DNA of 64,000 nt from Streptomyces cirratus (lineage in GTDB: Bacteria; Actinomycetota; Actinomycetes; Streptomycetales; Streptomycetaceae): contig NZ_BMVP01000001.1 of assembly GCF_014650775.1 (NCBI RefSeq), forward strand, positions 806,001 to 870,000. The letters run 5' to 3'. How positions within the stretch are numbered: the first letter of the stretch is position 1; each line of letters starts with the position of its first letter. The notes under the pieces were generated by a model. It was not told the DNA's origin. It did not search any database and saw only the letters and a list, made by a program, of their open reading frames with translations. The translations under genes and the position numbers were made by a program. Shown piece by piece: positions 34,504 to 41,490 of the stretch.

Positions 34504-35217
34504 GTGACGGTGTACGTGAACCAACTCGGCGGTGACCTACCGCGCGTCGGCCCGCCGCCCGAGGGCGAGGCCGTGACCGTGTGGGCCTTGGACACGGGCC
34601 GCAGTGTGGTGGCCGGGCACGCGGTGGAAGAGGCCGCGGCGGTACTCGACGCGGCGGAGCGGGAGCGGGCCGGACGGCTGGTGCGGCTCACCGACCGGCA
34701 CGCCTACCTGGCCTCCCACCTGGGGCTGCGGGCGCTGCTCGGTGCCTACCTCGGGCAGGCCCCGGCGGACGTCTGCCTGATCCGTGAGGAGTGTCCCTGC
34801 TGCGGCGGCCCGCACGGGCGCCCGGCGGTGGCCGGCGGCGGGCTGCACTTCTCGCTGTCGCACACCGCCGGAGTGGCGTACGTGGCGTTCGCCGCGATAC
34901 CGGTCGGGGTGGACGTGGAGGGCACTCCGGGCGCGGCGGTGGTGACGGACGTGCTGAGCACGCTGCACCCTGCCGAGACGGCGGAGCTCACGGCGCTGGC
35001 GGAGGCGGACCGCCCGGTGGCGCTGGGCCGCCTGTGGGCCCGTAAGGAGGCCGTCCTCAAGGCGACGGGCGCGGGCCTCGCGCGTGGCGTGGCCGAACCC
35101 TACGTCGGCTCGGGCCCCACCCCGGCCCGGGTGACGGGCTGGACCCTCCGCGACCTCCCGGCCCCACCGGACTACGCCGCGGCCGTAGCCCTGGCCGGGC
35201 CTGAACCGATCCCCTGA
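34504..35217 (+). CDS. 4'-phosphopantetheinyl transferase (Sfp/Gsp superfamily)
   Basis: 237 residues; GTG 34504 or GTG 34510. Magnesium-binding motifs of the Sfp type are PVGVDVEG (GxDxE) near residue 138 and RLWARKEAVLKATGAG (WxxKEAxxK) near 180; LHFSLSHTAGVAYVAFA is the conserved SHT strand. Transfers the 4'-phosphopantetheine arm of CoA to a Ser of carrier proteins in polyketide, peptide or fatty-acid synthesis. No synthase lies nearby, so a general activating enzyme is likely. A Cys-Cys-Gly-Gly stretch (EECPCCGG) before the SHT motif is common in this subgroup. Confidence 0.94.
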   Translation: MTVYVNQLGGDLPRVGPPPEGEAVTVWALDTGRSVVAGHAVEEAAAVLDAAERERAGRLVRLTDRHAYLASHLGLRALLGAYLGQAPADVCLIREECPCCGGPHGRPAVAGGGLHFSLSHTAGVAYVAFAAIPVGVDVEGTPGAAVVTDVLSTLHPAETAELTALAEADRPVALGRLWARKEAVLKATGAGLARGVAEPYVGSGPTPARVTGWTLRDLPAPPDYAAAVALAGPEPIP

Positions 35218-35438
35218 CCGGGACGCGCCCGCACCCGTCCCCGCACCGTGGACCGACCGGGCGGAGCGCACACCCCGGCCGGACGGCAAGGTACCGCGCC
35301 GGCGTGTTCACCGGCGCGGCCCGATCGGCGTGCGGCGGACCGACGCTTGCGGCGGGCTCGGGGAACCCGGCGGACGACGGGGGCGCCGCGCCCGCCGCCC
35401 GCCGGGAAGGCACGCCGAGCTCGCGCGGGCGCGGCCTG

Positions 35439-35625
35439 GTGCTGCGGCCGGGAAGGTTTGCCCGGTCGCGGCGTCCGGTGCGGTGCAGCGCAAGGCGGAG
35501 GGCCGTGGCCCGTACCGGACGTACTCGCGCGGTGTCGACAACGGTGGGGGCACCTCCCAGCGGCAGCCGGGGGAGAGGTGCCGTGCCGGGCGTCGCGACC
35601 CGGTGAACCCTCCCGGCCACAGCAC
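35439..35625 (+). mobile_element. MITE-like element, copy 2
   Basis: 187 bp, inverted relative to copy 1 at 23569-23756 and closely similar along the full length. Ends: GTGCTGCGGCCGGGAAGGTT on the left; GTGCTGTGGCCGGGAGGGTT on the right (reverse complement). The internal hairpin region GGGGCACCTCCCAGCGGCAG is conserved. No transposase. It lies in the 421-bp gap between the phosphopantetheinyl transferase and the GNAT gene, whose start codon is 13 bp from its right end. The rest of the gap (35218-35438) shows nothing else. Confidence 0.78.
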
Positions 35626-35638
35626 TGGTATCGGCGGC

Positions 35639-36059
35639 ATGGAGATCCGTCGGGCGCGGACCGTCGCCGAGTTGGTTGCCGCCGAAGGGCTGTTCGACGG
35701 GCCCGTGCGGGAGGAGTGGGCGCAGCGGTTCCCGGACGCGCCCGGGCATCTGATGCTGCTCGCCCACGTCGACGGCGTCCCTGCCGGAATGGTCTCCGGC
35801 ATCGAGATGAGCCACCCCGACAAGGGCACCGAGATGTGCCTGTACGAACTCTCGGTGGACGAGGGATACCGGCGCCGCGGCATCGGCCGGCAGCTCGCGC
35901 CGGCCCTCGCCGAAGAGGCCCGGGCGCGCGGGGTGTCACGGCATGTGGGTGGGGGTCGACACCGACAGCGAAGCGGCGCTGGCCACGTACGCCTGCGCCG
36001 GCGGGCGGGACGAGGGCGTCTTCGCCATGCGCGGCTGGGCGCCGGCTGACGCCCCGTAA
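35639..36059 (+). pseudogene. GNAT acetyltransferase with a +1 frameshift
   Basis: From ATG 35639 the frame encodes a GNAT domain to VDEGYRRRGIGRQLAPALAEEARARG (acetyl-CoA loop RRRGIG). There the reading frame shifts. A run of four G (35930-35933) takes the frame into a nonsense tail ending at 36049. If one G is removed the expected end of the fold appears at once: CHGMWVGVDTDSEAALATY, then GVFAMRGW, ending at TAA 36057. The gene is therefore either truly broken or carries a sequencing/assembly error at the G run. Its promoter region is occupied by the MITE copy. Confidence 0.85.
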
Positions 36060-36135
36060 CCCCTGCGGCGGCGTGTCGGGGGCCACTCGGCGCACCCCCC
36101 GCGCGGCCGCCCCCCACCCGGCCGAACATCGCGGC

Positions 36136-37398
36136 ATGACCGCACTCACCGCGCTGCTCCCGACCGCAGCCCTCCTGGCCACGGCCGCCCTGTCCACCGC
36201 TCCGTCCCCCGAAGCCCCCACCGCCCCCTACGTCGTGGTCCTCAAGGACGGCGCCTCGCGCGCGCCGGCCGCCGCGGCCCGCGTCATGGCCGCGGAGACG
36301 GCCGGGTCCGGCGACGAGGTCATGGCCGTCTACGACACCGCCCTCGCCGGCTTCGCCGTCCGCACCACCGCCGCCCGCGCCTCCGAGCTCGCCGCGGATC
36401 CCCGGGTGGCGTACGTCGAGCCGGACACGGAGTTCCGCACCAGTGACACCCAGCAGCCGGCCCCCTGGGCCCTGGACCGGCTCGACCAGCGCGAACTCCC
36501 GCTCGACGGTTCGTACACGTACGCCACCAAGGGCGAGGGCGTCACCGTGTACGTCGTCGACACCGGGATCAACACGCTGCACCAGGAGTTCGGGGGCCGC
36601 GCCCGGGCCGGCGTCAACACCGTGTGGCTGGAGGGTGCCGACGACTGCAACGGCCACGGGACCCATGTGGCGGGAACGATCGGCGGGGCGACGTACGGGG
36701 TGGCGAAAGGGGTCTCGCTCGTCTCGGTGAAGGTGGCGAACTGCCGGGGCAGCGGGCGGCTGTCGTCCCTCGTGAACGGCATCGACTGGATGGTGAGGGA
36801 CGCCCTCAAGGCGGCCAAGGCGGCGAACGCGGCGGCAGCGGCGGCAGCGGCGGGCAAGGGCACCGCGCCCACGACCACACCCACCACCACGCCCGCGACC
36901 CCGCTCACCGCCACCGCCGCCGCGCCCGCCGTCGCCAACATGAGCATGGGCGGCACCCGCAGCCGCGCCCTCGACACCGCCGTCACCCGCGCCATCGCCG
37001 CCGGGATCACCTTCACCGTCGCCGCCGGCAACTCCGGCAAGGACGCCTGCACCGGCTCCCCCGCCCGTGTCCCCGACGCCGTCACCGTCGCCGCCACCGA
37101 CACCGCCGATCACCGCGCCGCCTTCTCCGCGTACGGCTCCTGCGTCGACCTCTCCGCCCCCGGCGTCGGCATCACCTCCGCCTGGAAGGGCTCCACCACC
37201 GCCCTCGCCCGGGCCACCGGCACCTCCATGGCCGCCCCGCACGCGGCAGGCGTCGCCGCGCTGATCCTGGCCGACGGCATCCGCAGGACGCCCGCCCAGG
37301 TCACCCAGACCATGCTGCGCAGCGCCGTCCCCGACCGGATCACCGGCCTCCCCGCGGGCACCCCGAACCTCCTCCTGCACACGCCCACCGTCGGCTAG
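36136..37398 (+). CDS. Secreted S8 (subtilisin/proteinase K-like) serine protease
   Basis: 420 residues, ATG 36136, 76 bp after the GNAT remnant. Signal peptide (LTALLPTAALLATAAL), an I9 propeptide (PYVVVLKDGA ... VAYVEPDTEF), then the catalytic domain: VTVYVVDTGIN (Asp), NGHGTHVAGTIGG (His), VAAGNSGKDAC (oxyanion Asn) and GTSMAAPHAAGVAAL (Ser). Cys residues fit proteinase-K-type disulphides. Odd feature: about 43 residues of Ala/Lys/Thr/Pro low complexity (~residues 226-269) are inserted before VANMSMGG, where the family normally has a short turn. Ends without a C-terminal domain. Confidence 0.94.
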   Translation: MTALTALLPTAALLATAALSTAPSPEAPTAPYVVVLKDGASRAPAAAARVMAAETAGSGDEVMAVYDTALAGFAVRTTAARASELAADPRVAYVEPDTEFRTSDTQQPAPWALDRLDQRELPLDGSYTYATKGEGVTVYVVDTGINTLHQEFGGRARAGVNTVWLEGADDCNGHGTHVAGTIGGATYGVAKGVSLVSVKVANCRGSGRLSSLVNGIDWMVRDALKAAKAANAAAAAAAAGKGTAPTTTPTTTPATPLTATAAAPAVANMSMGGTRSRALDTAVTRAIAAGITFTVAAGNSGKDACTGSPARVPDAVTVAATDTADHRAAFSAYGSCVDLSAPGVGITSAWKGSTTALARATGTSMAAPHAAGVAALILADGIRRTPAQVTQTMLRSAVPDRITGLPAGTPNLLLHTPTVG

Positions 37399-37459
37399 AA
37401 CCCGATTTCACCGACCCTGATGGGACATCAATGTGTGTGCGCTTCGCGGGAAGCCAAGT

Positions 37460-37491
37460 CATTGACTTCTCATCACCGCGACGCGTCAATG
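37460..37491. promoter_or_regulatory. Inverted repeat upstream of WxL-like gene
   Basis: CATTGAC and GTCAATG are perfect 7-bp inverted arms with an 18-bp spacer, in a locally AT-richer patch 78 bp before the next start codon. Could be an operator or chance. Confidence 0.35.
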
Positions 37492-37568
37492 TCGGCCTCC
37501 GCACCGGCTCGTCCTCCCCCACACAGCGGGTGGGGGGAGGGTCCGTCCGACGAAGGAGTCGCGACCCA

Positions 37569-38861
37569 GTGAGTACAACGTTCCGACGAAGAGTGCTGGC
37601 CGGGGCGGGCGCGCTGTCCCTGGCCCTTACGGGTGGTGTCGTCGCCATGACGGGGACGGCGCAGGCCGCGACCAAGACGACCCCGGTGCCGGTGAAGTGC
37701 GTCGCCCCCGCTCCCCAGCCGGGCGCCAACGGCACCCAGGACTACACGATCACGGTGCCGGACACGGCCAAGGCCGGTCAGAGCGTGCCCATCACCATCG
37801 ACCCGGGCGAGACCCCGGTCATCCCCATGTTCACCATCGACACGGTCAACACCATCAAGGCGAAGCTGCTCGTCGGCGGGGTCGCGCAGACGGTCACCGG
37901 CCCCGCCGTCCCCAGCCACCAAGAGGCCGGCAAGAAGTCCGACCCGCCCGCGTTCAGCGGGACCATCACCGTCCCGGACGGCAGCGAGGGCACCACGCTG
38001 CAGATCACCATCGACCAGGTGGTCACGGACGCCGACCTCGGCGGCACCGTCTACACCACCACCTGCACGCCGGACCCGCGCCCCAGCGCCTCCGTCGGCT
38101 CGATCGCGGTCGAGGCGCTGCCGAAGGACCCGGTGACGACCAAGGTCACGCCCAACAGCGGCAAGGCGGGCACCGCCGTCTCCGTGACCGGTGCCAACTT
38201 CCCGGCCGGCCCGGTCACCTGCTCCGCGCTCCTCGCGGGTGCGGCCACCGGTGACACCGGCAGCGGCACGGCGGACGCCTCCGGCGCCGCCACCTGCGGT
38301 CTGACGGTGACGAAGAAGGCCGACGCGATCAGGATCGACGGCTCGGTCACCCCGTACAAATCGTTCGTGTTCGTCGAGGACCAGGCGGGCGTCAAGAACC
38401 CCGTCGACGTCGAGGTGCTGCCCGGGCCGCTGGCCCTCGGTCCGAAGGACGGCCAGCCGGCCGTGAGCTTCGGCGCGGTCACCATCAACGGCAAGGCGCA
38501 GTCGGTGTTCGGCGCGTTCAACGCCGCCACCGTGCAGGACTTCCGCGGCGGTTCCCTGGGCTGGGACGTCACGGCGACCCGCACGCCGTTCCTGAACTCC
38601 TCCACGGGCCACTCCATGGCCAAGGCGCAGATCGGCATCCAGCCGTCCTGCACGGTGACCAACCCGGACAGCCCGAGCACCTGCACCGCGGGTGCGCCGG
38701 GCGCCATCACGGACACCCCGATGAAGATCGCCTCGCAGGCGGCCGGCGGTGACGAGCTGACGGGCGGCGAGTTCGCGGTGGGCGGCGCGGCGATGCTCCA
38801 GCTGCCGCCGTTCATGTTCGCCGACACCTACCAGTCGGTCGTGACCTTCTCGATCGCCTGA
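37569..38861 (+). CDS. Secreted WxL-like repeat protein
   Basis: 430 residues, GTG 37569 with AAGGAG ten bases before. Signal peptide with Arg-rich n-region and TAQAA cleavage site. Two beta-rich regions: ~residues 50-165 (TITVPDTAKAGQSVPITIDPG, ending with TTTCTP) and an IPT/Ig-like segment ~180-280 (VTTKVTPNSGKAGTAVSVTG). The C-terminal ~150 residues include FRGGSLGWDVTATRTPFLN, which resembles the WxL motif of Gram-positive wall proteins, and end in a strand (YQSVVTFSIA). No anchor. The next gene encodes a WxL-interacting (DUF916) membrane protein, which supports a surface complex. The WxL assignment is an inference from motif and neighbour. Confidence 0.8.
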   Translation: MSTTFRRRVLAGAGALSLALTGGVVAMTGTAQAATKTTPVPVKCVAPAPQPGANGTQDYTITVPDTAKAGQSVPITIDPGETPVIPMFTIDTVNTIKAKLLVGGVAQTVTGPAVPSHQEAGKKSDPPAFSGTITVPDGSEGTTLQITIDQVVTDADLGGTVYTTTCTPDPRPSASVGSIAVEALPKDPVTTKVTPNSGKAGTAVSVTGANFPAGPVTCSALLAGAATGDTGSGTADASGAATCGLTVTKKADAIRIDGSVTPYKSFVFVEDQAGVKNPVDVEVLPGPLALGPKDGQPAVSFGAVTINGKAQSVFGAFNAATVQDFRGGSLGWDVTATRTPFLNSSTGHSMAKAQIGIQPSCTVTNPDSPSTCTAGAPGAITDTPMKIASQAAGGDELTGGEFAVGGAAMLQLPPFMFADTYQSVVTFSIA

Positions 38862-38978
38862 TCCGTCGCCGGGAGGGTGGTGCGGCCGGGCGCCGCGCCA
38901 CCCTCCCGGTCCGTGAAACGCCGGTCCGCGAACTGCCGGTCCGCGACCGTGGCGCCCGCCCGAGGCTGGAGACCCGAC

Positions 38979-39995
38979 ATGCGTCCCCGCACCCCTTCCC
39001 CCTACGCCCTGCTCCTCGCCCTCCTGCTCCCCGTCGCCTCGCTCCTGCTCGGCGCGCCCGCCGCGAGCGCCGCCGACAACGGCACCTGGGGGGTCTTCCC
39101 GACGCCGCCTCCCGGGGCGGCGATGACGGAGCGGGCGTACTTCTTCCACCAGGGCGCCGCCGGGTCCACCCTCAGCGACAGCGTCACCATCGTGAACTCC
39201 TCCGACAAGGAGCTGACCTTCCAGGTCTTCGCCGCCGACGCCGTGAACACTCCGGTCGGCGGGGCCTTCGCGCTGCTGCCGGTCGAGACGTTGCCCAAGG
39301 ACGTCGGCGCCTGGATCGCCCTGCCGCCCGGGACGGCGCACACCGTCACCGTCCCGCCCAAGGGCCGCAAGGACGTGCCCTTCACGGTGAAGGTCCCCGA
39401 GGACGCCGCTCCGGGTGACCACGTCGGCGGGATCGTGGCGCTGAACACCGCGGTGGAGGGGATCCGCCAGGACGGCAAGGTCCAGGTCGGGGTGAAGCGT
39501 TCGGTCGGCGCCCGGCTGTACTTGCGGGTGCCGGGGCCGGTGGCGGCGGGCCTGTCCGTGGAGGACGTGCGGGTCAGCCGGGACGCGCCGCTGCTGCCCT
39601 GGGTGCGGCGCGCCTCCGCGAAGGTCTCGTACACCCTGGTCAACCGGGGCAACGTGGTGGTCGAGCCGCGGGTGACGCTGTCCGCCGAGGGGCTGTTCGG
39701 GCGGAGGGTGCTGGACCGGCCGGCCCGCGACCTCAAGCTGACGCTGCTCCCGGGCCGGCGGATCGAGTTGACCGAGGCGTGGCCGGACGCCCCGCAGTCG
39801 GACCGGGTGCGCGTCCGCGTCGAGGCCGGCGCGTCCGCCTACCCGGACCTGCGTTCCCGGGCCGGTACCGACTTCCTCGCCGTTCCCTGGCCCGCGCTCG
39901 GCGCCGCCCTCCTCCTCGCGGCGACGGCGCTCGCCGCCCGGGCCCTGCGCCGTCGACGCGGCCTCCGTCCGGAACGGGGCTCGCCCCCCGCGTGA
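38979..39995 (+). CDS. DUF916 / WxL-binding peptidoglycan domain membrane protein
   Basis: 338 residues, ATG 38979 with GGAG eight bases before. Signal peptide (LLLALLLPVASLLLGAPAASA), then the DUF916 domain: WGVFPTPPPGAAMTERAYFFHQGAAGSTLSDSVTIVNSSDKELTFQVFAADA is typical of the family start in pattern, followed by GRKDVPFTVKVPEDAAPGDHVGGIVA. A second beta domain (KVSYTLVNRGNVVVEPRVTLSAEG), a C-terminal membrane helix and a basic cytoplasmic tail (RALRRRRGLRPER). In Firmicutes the partner binds WxL proteins and peptidoglycan. 117 bp downstream of the WxL-like gene, same strand. Confidence 0.88.
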   Translation: MRPRTPSPYALLLALLLPVASLLLGAPAASAADNGTWGVFPTPPPGAAMTERAYFFHQGAAGSTLSDSVTIVNSSDKELTFQVFAADAVNTPVGGAFALLPVETLPKDVGAWIALPPGTAHTVTVPPKGRKDVPFTVKVPEDAAPGDHVGGIVALNTAVEGIRQDGKVQVGVKRSVGARLYLRVPGPVAAGLSVEDVRVSRDAPLLPWVRRASAKVSYTLVNRGNVVVEPRVTLSAEGLFGRRVLDRPARDLKLTLLPGRRIELTEAWPDAPQSDRVRVRVEAGASAYPDLRSRAGTDFLAVPWPALGAALLLAATALAARALRRRRGLRPERGSPPA

Positions 39996-40100
39996 GGGTT
40001 GCGGGGGGGCGAGCGGTCCGGCGGAAGGGCGTGCCGTCAGTGGTTGCGCGGGAACCGGAAGTGGCCAGCGGCCTTCCACAAAGCCAGCGCAGGACTCGTG

Positions 40101-40532
40101 TCAGGCTCGGTAGAGGGTAGGCTGTTCCGCCGCCTGCTCCGGCGTGAGCCCTTCTACGGTCAGGTTCCCGGTCCACAGGTGGTCGCGGTTGGCGTAGGTG
40201 GCTTCGAAGCTGACCCGCTTGCCACCGGGCTCCAGCTTCCAGCCCTGTTGCTCGAACTGGGCGATGCGGTCGCTCCCGCAGACGAACGCTCGCGTGGCCT
40301 GGATGAGGATCCACTGCGCAAGCTCGGTGTCCTTGGCGGCGGACTTGCCGCACTTTCGGGCCATGTCCCAGAGCCGAGGCCACCCCACCCCCGGGGTCAC
40401 GGGGCCGACGACACCAACGTCCCCGATGCGTCGGTCGTCCAGGTGGTGCGTGGCGTAGCCGAAGACGACGCCGAACATGGTGAACACGGTGACCCTGCCG
40501 TTGCAGGTGAGGCCCTCGTCATTGCTGCTCAT
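40101..40532 (-). CDS. Unknown protein F of the accessory island
   Basis: 143 residues from ATG 40532 (AAGGG eight bases upstream). Not recognised. Soluble, with a hydrophobic stretch near the N-terminus (VTVFTMFGVVFGYA) and two Trp-rich motifs (GVGWPRLWDMARKC; DTELAQWILIQATRAFVCGSDRIAQFEQQGW). Three Cys are spread (LTCNG, RKCGK, FVCGS). C-terminus LTVEGLTPEQAAEQP. GC content is clearly below the flanking core genes. A 12-bp perfect hairpin separates it from gene E, so it may be transcribed by read-through or alone. Confidence 0.75.
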   Translation of the reverse strand: MSSNDEGLTCNGRVTVFTMFGVVFGYATHHLDDRRIGDVGVVGPVTPGVGWPRLWDMARKCGKSAAKDTELAQWILIQATRAFVCGSDRIAQFEQQGWKLEPGGKRVSFEATYANRDHLWTGNLTVEGLTPEQAAEQPTLYRA

Positions 40533-40554
40533 TGATGGAACCCTTGGCTCTGTG

Positions 40555-40587
40555 ACGGTCCGGGCGCCTTAGCCACGCCCGGACCGT
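40555..40587 (-). terminator. Hairpin between genes E and F
   Basis: ACGGTCCGGGCG and CGCCCGGACCGT form a perfect 12-bp stem with a 9-base loop, 17 bp after the gene E stop in [13 protein letters not shown] direction. No U-run. Works as terminator or attenuator. Confidence 0.75.
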
Positions 40588-40603
40588 TCCGTTCACGGGT
40601 GGC

Positions 40604-41044
40604 TCAGCAGCCGTCGCCGTCGCCGCAGCAGGCCGGCGGGTTGCACTCCTTCGCGGCACCCCACAGCCGGTCATCGACGTAGAACCCGGCCTCCTTCACG
40701 CGGTCCACCACGGACCCGATCAGCGGACGGGTGCGGACGGTGGCCTTGGGTTCGTGACCGAGGAAGAACCCGAACTGCTCGTCGCACCACGCGGCGTACG
40801 CCTGGGTGTGAAGCACGAACGAGTGCCATCCGGGGTCCACGGCGTCCGACGGGCTCATGTCGAACGCGCGGGTGTCGCCCATGACCTTGAGGAAGGCAAG
40901 GGCCTGGTCCACGATCCGACGGGCCGCGGACAGCTCGTGCCCGTACTCCTCAGAACAGAACTCGGACACCTTCTCGAACAGCTCGGGACTGACAAGGTCC
41001 CGCCCGCGCCTTAAGGCGACGGGAGATTCCAGCATGGTCGTCAT
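40604..41044 (-). CDS. GRDP-like protein E with Cys-rich tail and TTA codon
   Basis: 146 residues from ATG 41044 (AGGAG seven bases upstream, 22 bp after the 21-codon ORF). The middle holds SDAVDPGWHSFVLHTQAYAAWC followed by FGFFLGHEPKA, a WHxFxLHTxxYxxxC...G.flgH.P pattern resembling bacterial glycine-rich-domain (GRDP/DUF1399-like) proteins; that link is from memory. The C-terminus ends WGAAKECNPPACCGDGDGC with four closely spaced Cys, suited to metal binding, disulphides or modification. Codon 11 is TTA (41012-41014), the only TTA noticed in the island genes; in Streptomyces it makes translation depend on bldA tRNA-Leu. AGG follows it. Confidence 0.85.
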   Translation of the reverse strand: MTTMLESPVALRRGRDLVSPELFEKVSEFCSEEYGHELSAARRIVDQALAFLKVMGDTRAFDMSPSDAVDPGWHSFVLHTQAYAAWCDEQFGFFLGHEPKATVRTRPLIGSVVDRVKEAGFYVDDRLWGAAKECNPPACCGDGDGC

Positions 41045-41066
41045 GAGTGGCTCCTGTCGGGTCGGT

Positions 41067-41132
41067 TCAGGCTGCGGGCGGGGGCGGGAACTGGTCCCCG
41101 CCCCCTCCGGACTTGTCTCCGGAATCGGTCAT
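41067..41132 (-). CDS. Peptide ORF D, 21 residues, perfect Shine-Dalgarno
   Basis: ATG 41132 follows AAAGGAGGTGA by four bases. This is an exact complement of the 16S rRNA 3' end and the strongest ribosome binding site seen in the window. The product starts MTDSGDKSGGGGDQF and ends with four Pro and two Ala: acidic, hydrophilic, no Cys, no hydrophobic core. It stops 22 bp before gene E. It may be a real peptide or a leader ORF that feeds ribosomes to gene E. Not matched to any family known to me. Confidence 0.65.
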   Translation of the reverse strand: MTDSGDKSGGGGDQFPPPPAA

Positions 41133-41209
41133 CGCTTCACCTCCTTTCGACGCAGGGGGACGGAAGGGGGGTGCTACCCGCTCCGGAAGGGGCGGGGGTC
41201 TCTGAGGGG

Positions 41210-41293
41210 CTAAGCGCCCCAGGCACGGGGCGCGACAAGCGCCACGGTGACCACCCATGCGGCGGCAGCCGCGACGCTCAAGGAGCGGCTCAC
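41210..41293 (-). CDS. Peptide ORF C, 27 residues, hydrophobic
   Basis: GTG 41293 overlaps the stop of ORF B as GTGA. Product: SRSLS start, a hydrophobic core (VAAAAAWVVTVALVAP) and an end RAWGA. It looks like a single membrane-spanning or signal-like peptide with an AxA-like terminus. Its start depends on coupling; no independent ribosome binding site. Ends with TAG, 77 bp before ORF D. That gap contains a CCCGC/GCGGG hairpin. Confidence 0.5.
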   Translation of the reverse strand: MSRSLSVAAAAAWVVTVALVAPRAWGA

Positions 41294-41376
41294 GGGCTCA
41301 CTACCTGCACGCCGGCCACGTCTTCGTAGAAGCGGCGGAACATCTTGTGGTAGAGGTTCCGGGCCGTGTGGTTCAT
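41290..41376 (-). CDS. Peptide ORF B, 28 residues, amphipathic basic
   Basis: ATG 41376 overlaps the stop of ORF A as ATGA. Product begins MNHTARNLYHKMFRRFYEDV and ends AGVQVVSP; aromatic and basic residues alternate as in an amphipathic helix. The same frame stays open upstream to 41520 (TTG), which would give a 76-residue protein. The 28-residue form is preferred because of the stop-start overlap and because ORF A has the good ribosome binding site. The longer form cannot be excluded. Confidence 0.5.
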   Translation of the reverse strand: MNHTARNLYHKMFRRFYEDVAGVQVVSP

Positions 41377-41453
41377 GCACTGCCGGTCCACGTCGGCGGC
41401 ATGGAGAGGCGATCTACCGCCGGGTTCATGGGCTTCGTCTGAATGCTGGCCAT
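41373..41453 (-). CDS. Peptide ORF A, 26 residues
   Basis: ATG 41453 with GGGAGGGG five bases upstream, about 30 bases after a plausible promoter start site. Product begins MASIQTKPMNPAVDRLSMPP and ends TWTGSA; three internal Met, no Cys, Pro-rich, hydrophilic. First of three overlapping very short ORFs. No homologue recognised. Candidate signal or leader peptide of the operon. Confidence 0.55.
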   Translation of the reverse strand: MASIQTKPMNPAVDRLSMPPTWTGSA

Positions 41454-41490
41454 TGGCACCCCTCCCGATGACTTCGCGGTCGATGCAACG

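Noticed and set aside
35248..36135. Long upstream extension of the subtilase frame
   Set aside because: It reads through the MITE and the GNAT gene; the signal peptide begins at ATG 36136.
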